Origin: Lucinisca nassula
Lineage: Eukaryota; Mollusca; Bivalvia; Lucinida; Lucinidae
Length of the DNA stretch: 64,000 nt
Assembly: GCA_963580285.1 (NCBI GenBank)
Contig: CAUZLF010000738.1
Coordinates: 372,001 to 436,000, forward strand
Reading direction: 5' to 3'
The translations under genes and the position numbers were made by a program. How positions within the stretch are numbered: the first letter of the stretch is position 1; each line of letters starts with the position of its first letter. The notes under the pieces were generated by a model. It saw only the letters and a program-made list of their open reading frames with translations, was not told the origin of the DNA and did not search any database. This document shows, one piece after another, positions 45,063 through 56,510 of the stretch.

Positions 45063-45598
45063 ACCACCCGTTTGCCGTGGGTGGCGTCCTGTAAGCCGGA
45101 AGAAGGGATCCTGGAGGTTGAGGGTTACCTGAGGTGGCGGTGCTTCAGGTACCCAACACGCCTCTTTGGCCTGGCTTTTCGGTGTAGACGGGTGGCCGTG
45201 CGGTCCGGCACGGTCAATCGGCTGGTCACGCCGAGCCCTAGAGATACCGCTTTGCTTTCTCTTCAACTCTTTTTGTATCTTTCCTGATACCAACCATATG
45301 CCCATTTACCTTACCCTTTTCTGTCTTTTTATCTCTAGAAGGCGGTGGCTAAACGGATCAATCGTGTAGGCATTTTGTTTATGCGAGTATATCTCACGTG
45401 TATCTCTAACACCTGCGAGTTGGATAACCACTCCATTATGGTGTTCCCTTGTAGGGCTCCACGGAGGGCGGAGAGCACTTGGGACGAAACTAGAATTTTT
45501 TCCTTATGCCTCATGGAAAAAAACATAACCGCAACGCAGCTAAACGTAAAAAAGACGAGGATTCATCCGGAACGGATGAACCCAGTCAACAGTCAAGT

Positions 45599-45705
45599 CC
45601 CCCAGGTATTAGACTTCCTGCCTTGCCGTGGCCCTGGGGGCTCAATTCCCACTGGGCACATTGCCGCTGTGGTCTTTGTGCCCACTGGGAAGAGCTAAAG
45701 GAAGT
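45599..45705 (+). ncRNA. HDV-like self-cleaving ribozyme, copy F
   Basis: Same fold. The only difference from copy A is in the P4 loop (TCTTTG for TCTCTG), outside all stems. Cleavage is predicted before 45599; candidate catalytic C at 45695. Confidence 0.8.
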
Positions 45706-46148
45706 ACCACCCGTTTGCCGTGGGTGGCGTCCTGTAAGCCGGAAGAAGGGATCCTGGAGGTTGAGGGTTACCTGAGGTGGCGGTGCTTCAGGTTCCCAAC
45801 ACGCCTCTTTGGCCTGGCTTTTCGGTGTAGACGGGTGGCCGTGCGGTCCGGCACGGTCAATCGGCTGGTCACGCCGAGCCCTAGAGATACCACTTTGCTT
45901 TCTCTTCAACTCTTTTTGTATCTTTCCTGATACCAACCATATGCCCATTTACCTTACCCTTTTCTGTCTTTTTATCTCTAGAAGGCGGTGGCAAAACGGA
46001 TCAATCGTGTAGGCATTTTGTTTATGCGAGTATATCTCACGTGTATCTCTAACACCTGCGAGTTGGATAACCACTCCATTATGGTGTTCCCTTGTAGGGC
46101 TCCACGGAGGGCGGAGAGCACTTGGGACGAAACTAGAATTTTTTCCTT

Positions 46149-47531
46149 ATGCCTCATGGAAAAAAAAATAACCGCAACGCATCTAAACACAACGCACCTA
46201 AACGTAAAAAACAAGACGATTCATCCGAATCGGATGAACACAGTCAACAAGCCAGTCAGCAGTCAAGTCAACAAACCAGTCAGCAGTCCGCTGAACCAAA
46301 TTTCGACAATGTTCCGCGCTTCTTGGTTGTCTCGTCGCTTGACGATACACGAAGTGTATCCAGCCTTTCTCCTTTCGTAATTGAGAAATGTATCAACTCC
46401 ATAGCCGGACACCCTAAGAGTATCAAAAAGCTCAAATCAGGTGACCTTCTCTTGGAAGTCGAGAAAAAACAGCAAGTTGTAAGCCTGCTAAGCACCAATA
46501 AACTCTTTGATCTTCAGGTTAAAGTCTCTCTCCACAACACGTTAAATTCGTCTAAGGGAGTGATTCGCAGTCCAGAACTGCGCCCTTGTACAGATGAAGA
46601 GATCGTCGATAACTTGAAAGATCAGGGAGTTGTTGGTGTTCGTAACATCAAAGTCCGTAGAAGTGGTGTACTAAAACCAACAGCAACTTATGTGTTGACT
46701 TTTAATACACCAGTTCTACCCAAGAAAATCAAAGTAGCATATCTTTCCATTAACGTAGAGGTATACATCCCAAACCCTCTTAGATGTTACTCTTGTCAGG
46801 CTTTTGGCCATCATGAAAGCAGATGTCAGAGAAAAAAACTCTGTCCTAATTGTGGTGAAGAAAAGCATGTTGATAATCACCTCAACTGCAAAAATGAACC
46901 CAAATGCGTAAATTGTGATGGCAAACATGCTGTTTTCTCTCGAGACTGTCCGGCATGGAAAAAAGAAAAAGAAATACTAACCGTCAAATACCAAAGGGGG
47001 ATAACATTCCCAGAAGCGCGAAAAATTGTCGATGAGCGATATATAACACCAACCACCAGTTTCGCCAGCATCACAAAGGGTACTGGTGTAAAATGTACCA
47101 GCTCCGCGACACAGACTGCTGAATCATACATAGCTGAACTGAAAAAATCTGGTGCATGGAGTAAACCCACTCCAGCACCGCAAAGTTCAACCAACTTATC
47201 AAATGGCGCAATCCAGATTGCTTCGGATCGGTCGACAGCGACCGTACCGAAGCCAGCGCCGCACGTAAAAGAGAAACTCGACTCAGGTCGTACTAATAAG
47301 GGATCGGAAGATCCGACCAAAAAACATCAATTGTCTCAAAAACATACAGACAGACAACGTAAAATGGAAAGAGACAATATTAGATTTCAGAACAGATTCG
47401 GATCTTTGAGTGACAGTGATATGGAGTTCGCTGAAACTCCATCATCACCAAATGGCAATAACAGATCGAGGTCAGCAACACCACGAGCTGGTGGTAGCAG
47501 ATCTATATCACCAATTGCAGCTCCAATATAG
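46149..47531 (+). CDS. ORF1 nucleic-acid-binding protein, copy F, intact
   Basis: 460 aa. The Q/S-rich tract is a different length (SQQASQQSSQQTSQQS) and the first 200 residues differ at many sites from A, C and D (for example VSSLDDTRSVSSL, INSIAGHPKSIKKL, VSLLSTNKLFDLQ). The knuckle region (CYSCQAFGHHESRC and two more) and the Ser/Arg tail are conserved. Mostly conservative changes suggest that it evolved under selection. The start is the family ATG; the stop is 25 nt before ORF2. RNA-binding and chaperone role by family. Confidence 0.9.
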   Translation: MPHGKKNNRNASKHNAPKRKKQDDSSESDEHSQQASQQSSQQTSQQSAEPNFDNVPRFLVVSSLDDTRSVSSLSPFVIEKCINSIAGHPKSIKKLKSGDLLLEVEKKQQVVSLLSTNKLFDLQVKVSLHNTLNSSKGVIRSPELRPCTDEEIVDNLKDQGVVGVRNIKVRRSGVLKPTATYVLTFNTPVLPKKIKVAYLSINVEVYIPNPLRCYSCQAFGHHESRCQRKKLCPNCGEEKHVDNHLNCKNEPKCVNCDGKHAVFSRDCPAWKKEKEILTVKYQRGITFPEARKIVDERYITPTTSFASITKGTGVKCTSSATQTAESYIAELKKSGAWSKPTPAPQSSTNLSNGAIQIASDRSTATVPKPAPHVKEKLDSGRTNKGSEDPTKKHQLSQKHTDRQRKMERDNIRFQNRFGSLSDSDMEFAETPSSPNGNNRSRSATPRAGGSRSISPIAAPI

Positions 47532-47556
47532 TTTCTAGTCTTAATCTCTTCATAAA

Positions 47557-50500
47557 ATGGATTTAAAACACAAAATAATACAATGGAATTGTCGAGGTCT
47601 TAAACCAAATTATAATGAACTCTTATTACTTATTTCGTTATTAAACCCATCGGTTTTTTGTTTACAAGAAACTTTTTTAAAAACTGATGACAACATTGAT
47701 GTCAGGGGTTTCAATACATACAACTATATCTATTCTGATGGTAGCAAACCATCTGGTGGCAGTTCAATTCTTGTTAAATCATGTTTACCACAAAGAGAGA
47801 TCAAATTAAAAACAGACCTACAAGCTGTAGCAGTATCGGTTTCTCTGGATAAAGAAACTACAATTTGCTCTTTATATATTCCACCCTCATTTTCGTTAAA
47901 GCCCGAACATCTTGACTCATTGCTGAGTCAACTTCCATCGCCATATCTTTTAGTTGGCGACTTCAATGGTCACAATATTCTATGGGGCTGTAAAGATATC
48001 AATAACAGAGGAGCACTTGTTGAAGATTTTATTGCAAAGAGCGATCTTTGCTTGATGAATGATAAATCTTATACTTACCTTCACCCAGCGACAGGTCATT
48101 TGTCTTCTTTGGATCTCTCTTTGTGTCACCCATCTCTCTTCTTGGACTATGACTGGTCTGTTCATGATGATCAGTGCAGAAGTGATCACTTCCCTGTTAT
48201 AATTGAGAGTGTAAACGAACCAGATGAGGACTGTAACCAGAAATGGAAAATGAATAAAGCCGACTGGGAATTATTCCATAATTTATGTGAAGAAGAGTTA
48301 TCAATTGATCATTTTAATGAATCATCCGACATTGTTTCTGATTTCACAGATACACTTATTAACATATCAGAACAATGCATTCCAAAGACCTCCACAAATA
48401 CTAAGAAAAGCAAGCCTTGGTTTAATAATGACTGTAAAGAAGCTATTAAAAAGCGTAAACTGGCTCTAAATAAGTTCTGCAAAAATCCCACTTCAGAAAA
48501 GCTCAACGACGTAAAAGTTTTTAGAGCTAAAGCTCGGCGAACAATCCGAGCTTCCAAACGAAAGTCATGGAGAGAATATGTCTCCAAATTGAACTATAAA
48601 ACCCCCATTAAAAAGGTTTGGGATATGGTACGAAAAATTTCAGGAAAAACAAAGTCTTCTAGTTTTACACATTTAAATACTGAATTTGACACAATAGCTT
48701 CAACAAAAAAAGATATTTCAGATACTCTTGGGCACACATTCTTGAGAAATTCATCATCGCGTAATTATTCTGACACTTTTAGAAATTTCAAAAAGGACCA
48801 AGAGAAAAGAAATCTAAACTTTAAATCACTTAATCACGAAGAATACAACAAACCTTTTAACTTATCCGAACTCGTTGAAGCCATTGAAAAATCACATGAT
48901 ACGGCAACCGGCCCCGATGAAATTCATTATCAGATGCTTAAGCATCTGCCAAAAAGTTCTCTTACAACACTTTTAGATATCTTTAATAATATTTGGGAAA
49001 CGGGGGTCTGTCCTGAGAGCTGGCGTGTAGCTACAGTTGTACCAATTCCGAAACCAGGGAAAGATCATGCAGAACCTACAAATTATCGTCCTATAGCTTT
49101 GACAAGTTGTTTGTGTAAAACATTGGAGAGGATGATAAACAAGAGATTAGTCTGGTACTTAGAGTCCAACAACCTCATTTCAGAATATCAATCGGGCTTT
49201 CGTTCGGAACGTAGTACCAATGACAATTTAATAAGACTAGAAACATTTATACGAGATGCTTTTATTAACAAAGAACACGTAGTAGCTGTCTTTTTCGACT
49301 TGGAGAAAGCATATGATACAACATGGCGTTATGGAATATTGAAAGATCTACATAACATTGGCTTAAGAGGAAAACTTCCCAGTTTTATTGAAAGCTTTTT
49401 AGGAGAGCGCATGTTTCAGGTGCGTGTGGGGTCTACCGTGTCAGATTTCTATGATCAAGAACAGGGTGTCCCACAGGGTAGTATTCTTTCAACTACGCTA
49501 TTTAACATCAAAATAAACAATATTGTACAATGTTTGGACGACAAAACTGATTGTTCATTGTATGTTGATGATTTTTGTATATGTTACCGTTCAAAAAATA
49601 TGAAAACAATTGAACGAAAGTTACAACAAAATTTAAAAAGAATAGAAGAATGGACTGATAAAAATGGTTTCAAGTTCTCCAAGTCGAAAACGCAGTGTGT
49701 TCATTTTTGTAAACTACGGAAGAAACACGAACATCCTTCCCTGTTTTTATACGGATCACAAATTCCTGTTGTTGAAGAAGCCAAATTTCTTGGGGTCATA
49801 TTTGATCAAAAGTTATCTTTTATTCCCCATATTAAATATCTTAAAGCGAAATGCTTAAAAGCTTTGAATCTTTTGAAAGTTTTAGCTCATACAAGTTGGG
49901 GAGCAGATCGGTATACTTTATTACATCTTTACCGGTCTTTAATAAGATCTAAATTAGATTATGGGTCTGTTGTTTATGGTTCTGCCAGAAAGTCCTATTT
50001 AAAATCCTTGGATACTATCCATCACCAAGGCCTTCGTCTGGCCATGGGAGCCTTCCGTACTTCTCCCGTATTAAGCCTTTATGTAGAAGCAGGTGAACCA
50101 TCTTTAACCTCGCGCAGAGAGAAACTTTCTCTTCAGTATGCTATTAGACTTGCTGCAAATCCATCTAACCCGGCATCCAAAATTTCATTTCGACCTCAAT
50201 TTGTAGATAGGTATGAAACTAAACCCACAGCAATTAAACCTTTTGGATTACGTATTTTACCACTGCTGGAAAATTCAGGTATCGACCTTAAAAATATTCA
50301 AAAACATGAAACTGCCGAAGTTCCATCTTGGTGTACTAAACAACCTTCTATTCTGTTCGACTTACATGATGGCAAAAAATCCGAATCAAATCCGATACTT
50401 CTGAAACAAAACTTTCAGGTACTGCAATCACGTTACGATGATTACCAGCAAGTCTATACTGATGGTTCCAAAGAAGGAGATAAAGTTGGTTGTGCGTATG

Positions 50501-51243
50501 TTTCTAAAGATACGCACAAAACCATGCGCCTTCCAGATGGTTCATCTATTTTTACAGCTGAAGCCAAAGCAATAGACCTAGCTTTAGATTTTATCAGTTT
50601 TTCAACAATTCAAAAAGCAATTATATTTTCTGATTCACTTTCTGTGCTTAAGGCTTTAGACCATTCATCATCTAAAAATCCTCAAATTCAAAAATTGATC
50701 GAAAAACATCATGAAATTTCTAAAACACACCAAATCTTGTTTTGTTGGCTTCCGAGCCATATTGGCATTGTCGGCAATGAATATGCTGACAAGAAAGCAA
50801 AGGAATCGCTCAATCTTGATCCATCTGTTTTTAAAATTCCTTTTAATAATTTTAAACCATTTATCAATAGATACATCTTGTCGGAATGGCAAGGCGAATG
50901 GGACCGTGCAATAAATAACAAACTCCATGCCATTAAACCTGTCGTTAGTACAAAATGCTCTCCTCCACAGTTTTCCAGAAAAGAGGACGTAGTATTAACA
51001 CGACTGCGCATCGGCCATACTAGAGTTACTCATTCTTATATTTTAAATGGTGATGATCAGCCTTCTTGTGTTGGTTGTGATCAGCCATTCACTGTGAAAC
51101 ATATCTTAATTGACTGTGTTGACTTTTCACCCTCACGTATTTTATATTTCAAAGCTGACACTTTGCAACAACTGTTTCGAGATGTACCTGTTGATAACAT
51201 TATTTTATTCTTAAAAGAAATTGGTCTTTTTCATAAGATTTAA
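47557..51243 (+). CDS. ORF2 endonuclease-RT-RNase H, copy F, intact
   Basis: 1228 aa without a stop. The endonuclease motifs are WNCRG, CLQETF, GDFNGHN and RSDHFP (R replaces G before SDH). The RT motifs are NYRPIALTS, FFDLEKAYD, GVPQGS and YVDD. RNase H has YTDGSK, FTAEAKA, FSDSLSVL and GNEYAD. A Cys/His motif (CVGC...H...C) ends the protein. The enzyme would nick DNA, prime reverse transcription at the nick and degrade the RNA strand. In contrast to ORF1, ORF2 is almost the same as in the other copies. All the catalytic residues I can check are present. Confidence 0.94.
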   Translation: MDLKHKIIQWNCRGLKPNYNELLLLISLLNPSVFCLQETFLKTDDNIDVRGFNTYNYIYSDGSKPSGGSSILVKSCLPQREIKLKTDLQAVAVSVSLDKETTICSLYIPPSFSLKPEHLDSLLSQLPSPYLLVGDFNGHNILWGCKDINNRGALVEDFIAKSDLCLMNDKSYTYLHPATGHLSSLDLSLCHPSLFLDYDWSVHDDQCRSDHFPVIIESVNEPDEDCNQKWKMNKADWELFHNLCEEELSIDHFNESSDIVSDFTDTLINISEQCIPKTSTNTKKSKPWFNNDCKEAIKKRKLALNKFCKNPTSEKLNDVKVFRAKARRTIRASKRKSWREYVSKLNYKTPIKKVWDMVRKISGKTKSSSFTHLNTEFDTIASTKKDISDTLGHTFLRNSSSRNYSDTFRNFKKDQEKRNLNFKSLNHEEYNKPFNLSELVEAIEKSHDTATGPDEIHYQMLKHLPKSSLTTLLDIFNNIWETGVCPESWRVATVVPIPKPGKDHAEPTNYRPIALTSCLCKTLERMINKRLVWYLESNNLISEYQSGFRSERSTNDNLIRLETFIRDAFINKEHVVAVFFDLEKAYDTTWRYGILKDLHNIGLRGKLPSFIESFLGERMFQVRVGSTVSDFYDQEQGVPQGSILSTTLFNIKINNIVQCLDDKTDCSLYVDDFCICYRSKNMKTIERKLQQNLKRIEEWTDKNGFKFSKSKTQCVHFCKLRKKHEHPSLFLYGSQIPVVEEAKFLGVIFDQKLSFIPHIKYLKAKCLKALNLLKVLAHTSWGADRYTLLHLYRSLIRSKLDYGSVVYGSARKSYLKSLDTIHHQGLRLAMGAFRTSPVLSLYVEAGEPSLTSRREKLSLQYAIRLAANPSNPASKISFRPQFVDRYETKPTAIKPFGLRILPLLENSGIDLKNIQKHETAEVPSWCTKQPSILFDLHDGKKSESNPILLKQNFQVLQSRYDDYQQVYTDGSKEGDKVGCAYVSKDTHKTMRLPDGSSIFTAEAKAIDLALDFISFSTIQKAIIFSDSLSVLKALDHSSSKNPQIQKLIEKHHEISKTHQILFCWLPSHIGIVGNEYADKKAKESLNLDPSVFKIPFNNFKPFINRYILSEWQGEWDRAINNKLHAIKPVVSTKCSPPQFSRKEDVVLTRLRIGHTRVTHSYILNGDDQPSCVGCDQPFTVKHILIDCVDFSPSRILYFKADTLQQLFRDVPVDNIILFLKEIGLFHKI

Positions 51244-51330
51244 CTGTTTCAGATTTTTATACATTATCATTCTGACTTGTTACTTTTAATATCATCATAA
51301 TTATTCATGCCGTTTAACCATTAACCGACT

Positions 51331-51364
51331 GACGCTTATGACCCACCAAGAGGGTTGACGCGTC
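51331..51364 (+). promoter_or_regulatory. 3' UTR hairpin next to the tail (copy F shown; in all copies with a 3' end)
   Basis: Outer stem GACGC/GCGTC (51331-51335/51360-51364), inner stem ACCC/GGGT (51341-51344/51352-51355) with a 7-nt loop. It lies 12-15 nt before the (ATC)n tail in A, C, D, E, F, G and H. Copy A changes the loop (ACAGGGA) but keeps both stems. Probably the RT recognition structure (inferred). Confidence 0.6.
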
Positions 51365-52696
51365 GTTAAACACGAAATCATCATCATCATCATCAACAGT
51401 CAAGTCAGCAGTCAAGTCAGCAGTCTAGTCAGCAGTCTGAAACTCAAAAGCTTAACAATTTTCCACGCTTCTTGGTGATAACATCACGTGATGATACACG
51501 TACGGTGTCGGATTTATCACCTTTTGTGATCGAAAAGACTATAGTGTCCATTGCCGGACATCCAAAAAGTATCAAGAAATTGAAGTCAGGTGATCTCCTC
51601 TTGGAAATCGAGAGAGAACAGCAGGTCAAAAACCTGCTGGGTACCACAAAGCTCTTCGATCTCAACGTCAAAGTATCGTTGCACAAAACCCTAAATTCAT
51701 GTAAAGGTGTCATCCGCAGCCCAGAGCTACGCCCGTGCAGCGATACCGAGATTGTTGAGAATTTGAGAGATGAAGGCGTCATTGGTGTACGTAACATCCA
51801 AGTTCGTAGAGGTGGTGTATTAAAGCCAACAAGTACCTACGTGTTGACATTTAATACACCAGTTCTGCCCAAGAAAATAAAAGTTGCATATCTATCTGTT
51901 AACATAGAGGTGTATATACCAAACCCTCTCAGATGTTATCATTGTCAGGTTTTTGGTCACCACGAAAGCAGATGTCAGAAGAAACAACTCTGCCCAAACT
52001 GTGGTGAGGAAATACATGTCGATAACCACCAAAACTGCAAAAATGAACCAAAATGCGTCAATTGTGGTGGCAAGCATGCTGTTTTCTCTCGAGATTGTCC
52101 GGCATGGAAAAAAGAAAAAGAAATACTCACTGTCAAATACCAAAGGGGGATAACATTCCCAGAAGCGCGGAAAATTGTTGATGAGCGATACAGAACACCA
52201 ACCACTAGTTACGCCAGCATCACAAAGGGTGCTAGTGTAAAAGTTTCTAGCTCCGAAACACAGACTGCTGAATCATACATAGCTGAACTGAAAAAATCTG
52301 GTGCATGGAGTAAATCCACTCCAGCACCACAAAGTTCAACCAGTTTATCAAATGGCGCAATCCAGGTTGCTTCGGATCGGTCGACAGCGACCGTACCGAA
52401 GCCAGCGCCGCATGTAAAAGAAAAACTCGACTTAGGTCGAACTAAGGGATCAGAAGATCCGAAGAAACAACACTTGTCTCAAAAACAAACAGACAGACAA
52501 CGTAAAATGGAAAGAGACAATATAAAATTTCAGAACAGATTCGGATCTCTGAGTGACAGTGATATGGAGTTTGAAGCTCCATCATCACCAAGTAGCAATA
52601 ACAGATCGAGGTCTGCAACACCACGAGCTGGTGGTAGCAGATCTATATCACCAATTGCAGCTCCAATATAGTTTCTAGTCTTAATCTCTTCATAAA

Positions 52697-55600
52697 ATGG
52701 ATTTAAAACACAAAATAATACAATGGAATTGTCGAGGTCTTAAATCAAATTATAACGAACTGTTATTACTTATTTCGTTATTAAACCCATCGGTTTTTTG
52801 TTTGCAAGAAACTTTTTTAAAAACTGATGACAACATTGATGTCAGGGGTTTCAATACATACAACTATATCTATTCTGATGGTAACAAACCATCTGGTGGC
52901 AGTTCAATTTTTGTTAAATCATGTTTACCACAAAGAGAGATCAAATTAAAAACAGACCTACAAGCTGTAGCAGTATCGGTTTCTCTGGATAAAGAAACTA
53001 CAATATGCTCTTTATATATTCCACCCTCATTTTCTTTAAAGCCCGAACATCTTGACTCATTGCTGAGTCAACTTCCATCGCCATATCTTTTAGTTGGCGA
53101 CTTCAATGGTCACAATATTCTATGGGGCTGTAAAGATATCAATAGCAGAGGAGCACTTGTTGAAGATTTTATTGCAAAGAACGATCTTTGCTTGATGAAT
53201 GATAAATCTTATACTTACCTTCACCCTGCGACAGGTCATTTATCTTCTTTAGATCTCTCTTTGTGTCACCCATCTCTCTTCTTAGACTATGACTGGTCTG
53301 TTCATGATGATCAGTGCGGAAGTGATCACTTCCCTGTTATAATTGAGAGCGTAAACGAACCAGATGAAGACTGTAACCAGAAGTGGAAAATGAATAAAGC
53401 CGACTGGGAATTATTCCATAATTTATGTGAAGAAGAGTTAACAGTTGATCACTTAAATGAATCATCCGACATTGTTTCTGATTTCACAGATACACTTATT
53501 AATATATCAGAACAATGCATTCCAAAGACCTCCACAAATACTAAGAAAAGCAAGCCTTGGTTTAATAATGACTGTAAAGAAGCTATTAAAAAACGTAAAC
53601 AGGCTCTAAATAAGTTCTGCAAAAGTCCCACTTCAGAAAAGCTAAACGACGTAAAAATTTTTAGAGCTAAAGCTCGGCGAACAATCCGAGCTTCAAAACG
53701 AAAGTCATGGAGAGAATATGTCTCCAAATTGAACTACAAAACCCCCATTAAAAAGGTTTGGGATATGGTACGAAAAATTTCAGGAAAAACAAAGTCCTCT
53801 AGTTTTACACATTTAAATACTGAATTTGACACAATAGCTTCAACAAAAAAAGATATTTCAGATACTCTTGGTCACACATTCTTGAGAAATTCATCATCGC
53901 GTAATTATTCCGACACTTTTAGAAATTTCAAAAAGGACCAAGAGAAAAGAAATCTTAACTTCAAATCCCTTAATCACGAAGAATACAACACACCTTTTAA
54001 CTTATCCGAACTCGTTGAAGCCATTGAAAAATCACATGATACGGCAACCGGCCCCGATGAAATTCATTATCAGATGCTTAAGCATCTGCCAAAAAGTTCT
54101 CTTACAACACTTTTAGATATCTTTAATAATATTTGGGAAACGGGGGTCTGTCCTGAGAGTTGGCGTGTAGCTACAGTTGTGCCAATTCCGAAACCAGGGA
54201 AAGATCATGCAGAACCTACAAATTATCGTCCGATAGCTTTGACAAGTTGTTTGTGTAAAACATTGGAGAGAATGATAAACAAGAGATTAGTCTGGTACTT
54301 AGAGTCCAACAACCACATTTCAGAATATCAATCAGGTTTTCGTTCGGAACGTAGTACCAATGACAATTTAATAAGACTAGAAACATTTATACGAGATGCT
54401 TTTATTAACAAAGAACACGTAGTGACTGTCTTTTTCGACTTGGAGAAAGCATATGATACAACATGGCGTTATGGAATATTGAAAGATCTACATAACATTG
54501 GCTTAAGAGGAAAACTTCCCAGTTTTATTGAAAGCTTTTTAGGGGAGCGCATGTTTCTACCCTGTCAGATTTCTATGATCAAGAACAGGGTGTCCCACAG
54601 GGTAGTATTCTTTCAACTACGCTATTTAACATCAAAATAAACAATATTGTGCAATGTTTGGACGACAAAACTGATTGTTCATTGTATGTTGATGATTTTT
54701 GTATATGTTACCGTTCAAAAAATATGAAAACAATTGAACGAAAGTTACAACAAAATTTAAAAAGAATAGAAGAATGGACTGATAAAAATGGTTTCAAGTT
54801 CTCCAAGTCGAAAACGCAGTGTGTTCATTTTTGTAAACTACGGAAGAAACACGAACATCCTTCCCTGTTTTTATACGGATCACAAATTCCTGTTGTTGAA
54901 GAAGCCAAATTTCTTGGGGTCATATTTGATCAAAAGTTATCTTTTATTCCTCATATTAAATATCTTAAAGCGAAATGCTTAAAAGCTTTGAATCTTTTGA
55001 AAGTTTTAGCTCATACAAGTTGGGGAGCAGATCGGTATACTTTATTACATCTTTACCGGTCTTTAATAAGATCTAAATTAGATTATGGGTCTGTTGTTTA
55101 TGGTTCTGCCAGAAAGTCCTATTTAAAATCCTTGGATACTATCCATCACCAAGGCCTTCGTCTGGCCATGGGAGCCTTCCGTACTTCTCCCGTATTAAGC
55201 CTTTATGTAGAAGCAGGTGAACCATCTTTAACCTCGCGCAGAGAGAAACTTTCTCTTCAGTATGCTATTAGACTTGCTGCAAATCCATCTAACCCGGCAT
55301 TCGAAATTTCATTTCCACCTCAGTTTGTAGATAGGTATGAAACTAAACCCACAGCAATTAAACCTTTTGGATTACGTATTTTACCACTGCTGGAAAATTC
55401 AGGTATCGACCTTAAAAATATTCAAAAACATGCAACCGCCGAAGTTCCATCTTGGTGTATTAAACAACCTTCTATTCTGTTCGACTTACATGATGGAAAA
55501 AAATCCGAATCAAATCCGATACTTCTCAAACAAAACTTTCAGGTACTGCAGTCACGTTACGATGATTACCAGCAAGTCTATACTGATGGTTCCAAAGAAG

Positions 55601-56367
55601 GAGATAAAGTTGGTTGTGCGTATGTTTCTAAAGATACGCACAAAACCATGCGCCTTCCAGATGGTTCATCTATTTTTACAGCTGAAGCCAAAGCAATAGA
55701 CCTTGCTTTAGATTTTATCAGTTCTTCAACAATTCAAAAAGCAATTATATTTTCTGATTCACTTTCTGTGCTTAAGGCTTTAGACCATTCATCATCTAAA
55801 AATCCTCAAATTCAAAAATTGATCGAAAAACATCATGAAATTTCTAAAACACACCAAATCTTGTTTTGTTGGCTTCCGAGCCATATTGGCATTGTCGGCA
55901 ATGATTATGCTGACAAGAAAGCAAAGGAATCGCTCAATCTTGATCCATCTGTTTTTAAAATTCCTTTTAATAATTTTAAACCATTTATCAACAGATACAT
56001 CTTGTCGGAATGGCAAGGCGAATGGGACCGTGCAATAAATAACAAACTCCATGCCATTAAACCTGTCGTTAGTACAAAATGCTCTCGTCCACAGTTTTCC
56101 AGAAAAGAGGACGTAGTATTAACACGACTGCGCATCGGCCATACTAGAGTTACTCATTCTTATATTTTTAATGGTGATGATCAGCCTTCTTGTGTAGGTT
56201 GTGATCAGCCATTCACTGTGAAACATATCTTAATTGACTGTGTTGACTTTTCACACTCACGTATTTTATATTTCAAAGCTGGCACTTTGCGGCAGCTGTT
56301 TCGAGATGTGCCTGTTGATAATATTATTTTATTCTTAAAAGAAATTGGACTTTTTCATAAGATTTAA
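52697..56367 (+). pseudogene. ORF2 endonuclease-RT-RNase H, copy G, frameshifted
   Basis: Open from 52697 with endonuclease and RT up to GERMF. There 16 nt are missing near 54559 (AGGTGCG...GGTC in other copies), shifting the frame to a stop at 54640. The correct frame continues (54649-56367) through YVDD, RNase H and the Cys/His end. Other changes are single residues (NHISEY for NLISEY, VVTVFF for VVAVFF). The frameshift removes GVPQGS and all downstream functions. Confidence 0.9.
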
Positions 56368-56510
56368 CTGTTTCAGATTTTTATATATACCATTCTGACT
56401 TGTTACTTTTAATAGCGTCATAATTATTCATGCCGTTTAACCATTAACCGACTGACGCTTATGACCCACCAAGAGGGTTGACGCGTCGTTAAACACGAAA
56501 TCATCATCAT

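Larger units (their letters stand above)
45599..51392 (+). mobile_element. I-family copy F, full length with both ORFs open
   Basis: Inserted in ORF1 of copy G with target duplication TCAACAGTCAAGT (45586-45598, 51393-51405). Complete leader, ORF1, ORF2, 3' hairpin and (ATC)n tail. It is the only copy here with both frames open and the YVDD box present. Best candidate for an active or very recently active source. Confidence 0.94.
45506..52671 (+). pseudogene. ORF1 of copy G, interrupted by copy F
   Basis: The N-terminal 31 codons (45506-45598, MPHGKKHNRNAAKRKK...) are separated from the rest (51393-52671) by 5.8 kb of copy F. Across the gap the Q/S-rich frame is preserved, then PRFLVITSRDDTRTVSDLSPF, the core, three zinc knuckles (CYHCQVFGHHESRC and two more) and the Ser/Arg tail. 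Without copy F the frame would be open, so the insertion is the main lesion. The N-terminal core is noticeably different from A, C and D and close to copy J. Confidence 0.88.
44956..56510 (+). mobile_element. I-family copy G, split by copy F
   Basis: A full-length copy in two parts: 44956-45598 (leader and first 31 codons of ORF1) and 51393-56510 (rest). Copy F was inserted between them with a 13-bp duplication. The tail is ATCATCATCAT, followed directly by copy H. No target duplication of the left flank (GGGCAAGCAAG) is found after G or H, so the right border has been rearranged. ORF2 has a 16-nt deletion. Confidence 0.9.

Noticed and set aside
51393..51480. Copy G right part as an independent 5'-truncated insertion
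   Set aside because: The 13-bp duplication and the matching left part at 44956-45598 show that it is one element split by copy F.
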